The notes below the pieces were generated by a model that saw only the letters and a list, made by a program, of their open reading frames with translations, made no database searches and was not told where the DNA came from. A stretch of DNA of 64,000 nt from Rhodopirellula europaea 6C. GTDB lineage: Bacteria > Planctomycetota > Planctomycetia > Pirellulales > Pirellulaceae. Of the stretch, positions 62,838 to 64,000 are shown piece after piece; the stretch's first letter is position 1, and every line of letters begins with the position of its first letter. Location: NCBI RefSeq assembly GCF_000338295.1, contig NZ_ANMO01000120.1, forward strand, positions 62,001 to 126,000, read 5' to 3'. A program made the translations under genes and the position numbers.

Positions 62838-63398
62838 CTAGTGTCCCGACCGTGTGCGTTCAAACTCGACCTGCAAGCTCAGCAATTCAGATCGCAATCG
62901 GTCGATCTGCCATTGCAAGTGCTGCATCGGATCGGCTGTGATTTCGGGCTGTTCAGCCCTTTCCAACGCCAGTCTCGCGAACTGGGCGTTGAGTTCCAAC
63001 CGCTTCAGTTCGTCTTCACGAAGATAGCCCGTTACCTTCTTTGCCCAAGCGAGTTGTTGCTCGGCGAGGACAACGTCATTTTTGACTGATTGCAAATGAC
63101 TCTTGTGCAGGTCGTGATCCGTCTGCTTTCCCGCCTGCTGAAGCAACTTCGTCGCGTAGGCCACCTGGTTCTCAAGCCTTAGCATCGACAGCTTTGAGTT
63201 CATATTGGGGATACGGCGGTTGGCTTTCAGCGCCGTATCCAGATCGTGTTTCGCCAGCTCCAGCTTCTTTTGAAAGTACCGCACATCAACGTCATCGGTT
63301 GCGGCATTCGGTTCCTGGGTCATCGCTATGGAGGTCAGTGGCAAACCAATGAGAACCGCGATCACGACGCGGACGAGTCGGTTTCGTTGGTAGTTCAT
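62838..63398 (-). CDS. Exported coiled-coil protein
   Basis: 186 residues. A signal peptide (about 1-27, VVIAVLIGLPLTSIAMTQ) is followed by an almost wholly helical mature part with heptad-like Leu/Ala/Lys/Glu patterns (YFQKKLELAKHDLDTALKA, AEQQLAWAKKVTGYLREDELKRLELNAQFA, LRSELLSLQVEFERTRSG). No catalytic motif. Probably a periplasmic structural or partner-binding protein. It ends 14 bp before glgX on the same strand. Confidence 0.75.
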   Translation of the reverse strand: MNYQRNRLVRVVIAVLIGLPLTSIAMTQEPNAATDDVDVRYFQKKLELAKHDLDTALKANRRIPNMNSKLSMLRLENQVAYATKLLQQAGKQTDHDLHKSHLQSVKNDVVLAEQQLAWAKKVTGYLREDELKRLELNAQFARLALERAEQPEITADPMQHLQWQIDRLRSELLSLQVEFERTRSGH

Positions 63399-63431
63399 CG
63401 TATTCTCGATCGTAAATGTGGTGAGACTTGA

Positions 63432-63743
63432 TCAGGCGACTTCGCAAACGCGATTCATGGTTCCAAAGTCATTGGGTACACATTGCGGGCATTCTCCGCT
63501 CGCATGGCAGTTGGCTTCGCAGCACCAATCGCCATCGACGACAAACTTGAATTCGTAGTGTCCCGGCTCCAGTTTGAGCTTGGCCGTCCATTTCCCGTTG
63601 TTGGTCTTGTCCATCGGTGTCGCCTCGGGATTCCACTCATTGAAGGAACCAGCCAAAAAGACCTTTTGAGCCTCGGGGGCATGGCATTCAAATTCTGTCG
63701 CCCGCTCCGTGTCCGCTTTGGGTGGAGTCTTTTGTTCAGACAT
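63432..63743 (-). CDS. Stand-alone CBM48/AMPK-type glycogen-binding domain protein
   Basis: 103 residues. The core matches the AMPK-beta/isoamylase-N carbohydrate-binding module: VFLAGSFNEWNPEATPM, KWTAKLKLEPGHYEFKFVVDGDW. Trp and Lys positions that contact alpha-glucan are present. It differs from the family in a Cys-rich C-terminus (CCEANCHASGECPQC), which could bind metal. There is no catalytic domain. Beside glgX it may target or regulate glycogen enzymes. No signal peptide, so cytoplasmic. Confidence 0.85.
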   Translation of the reverse strand: MSEQKTPPKADTERATEFECHAPEAQKVFLAGSFNEWNPEATPMDKTNNGKWTAKLKLEPGHYEFKFVVDGDWCCEANCHASGECPQCVPNDFGTMNRVCEVA

Positions 63744-63881
63744 TGGTTTTTCCGGGAGTTTGAGATTGGTTGTTGAACTACGAATTGGATGCTAAATCAC
63801 GTCCAGGTATTCAGCCGGTTTGGAATGTTTTGCGAATAAACCAGGTAAACACTGCGTTCACTATGGATGGAGATTTGGTTC

Positions 63882-64000
63882 TTACTCCCCATGCCATTCC
63901 ACGGGGACCGCAAGGATCGGGCATGATGCTTTCTGCACGACTTGGTCTGACGTGCTACCGCGAAGGGCATCGAGAAAGCCGTGGTGACCTTGTGTCGATA
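63882..64000 (-). CDS. Universal stress protein, C-terminal fragment (cut by window edge)
   Basis: The last 39 codons of a minus-strand gene that continues beyond 64000. The sequence TQGHHGFLDALRGSTSDQV followed by ASCPILAVPVEW is the C-terminal nucleotide-binding signature of UspA-type proteins (G-x2-G-x9-GS-x-S/T and CPVLVV). USPs bind ATP and are induced in starvation or metal stress. It ends 139 bp before the CBM48-like gene on the same strand. Confidence 0.85.
   Translation of the reverse strand, partial: STQGHHGFLDALRGSTSDQVVQKASCPILAVPVEWHGE

Noticed and set aside
1-64000. Mobile-element origin of the metal island
   Set aside because: Gene content suggests an island, but I saw no transposase, integrase, tRNA or flanking direct repeats, so transfer cannot be supported from this window.

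Overview
The window looks like chromosomal DNA of a planctomycete, most likely a Rhodopirellula-like member of the Pirellulaceae. The support is a DUF1559 prepilin-like protein (32104-33117), an SHD1-domain secreted protein (59747-60661), a fused membrane/spermidine-synthase protein (41192-43588), many small lipoproteins and His/Gly-rich exported proteins, and moderately GC-rich DNA with weak Shine-Dalgarno sites. I found no rRNA, tRNA, CRISPR array, transposase or integrase.

Most of 3.2-59.3 kb is a metal and metalloid resistance island, almost all on the minus strand. Reading in the direction of transcription: (F) 59312 to 49892 holds a Cys-rich exported protein, an RND adaptor and HME-RND pump, a lipoprotein and a small Cys-rich protein, then after a terminator an HMA protein, a thioredoxin lipoprotein and a ZntA-like P1B-2 ATPase. 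(E) 49758 to 45177 is an ars operon: arsR, acr3, a small Cys-rich ORF, arsD, arsA and an arsC with an in-frame amber codon. (D) 41115 to 34321 is an ABC-type tripartite exporter with two different FtsX permeases, flanked by Cys-rich exported proteins and an HMA protein. (C) 25580 to 18128 has the only TolC/CzcC-like outer-membrane channel, a Cys/His-rich protein, an RND adaptor and an RND pump. (B) 17996 to 11388 has two small periplasmic proteins, a czcB/czcA pair and a czcN-like membrane methyltransferase. (A) 10183 to 3217 is a tightly overlapping run: a CsrA-receiver fusion, a PP2C/RsbU-type phosphatase, a BON protein, an HtrA protease, a P1B-4 ATPase and a short CDF transporter.

Plus-strand genes are fewer: an APC permease fragment, an M50 protease and a methyltransferase-like protein at the left end; and a SulP transporter plus beta-carbonic anhydrase (27.9-30.2 kb), a likely bicarbonate module. 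The right end (59.7-64 kb) turns to glycogen metabolism (GlgX, a CBM48-like protein) and a universal stress protein fragment.

Three features cut across the operons. At least six diverged Cys/His-rich exported proteins, with a common aromatic-aliphatic C-terminus, sit at the head or tail of the metal operons. Heptameric (7-bp period) degenerate repeats occur in many junctions and have entered coding sequence at several places. Small metal-binding modules recur in different contexts: a WCxEHxxPExxCxxC motif, a WK/H-rich domain in single and double copy, and HMA proteins ending in GTFTSKPK. Two genes carry disabling lesions: arsC (nonsense) and a His/Gln-rich secreted protein gene (nonsense plus frameshift).
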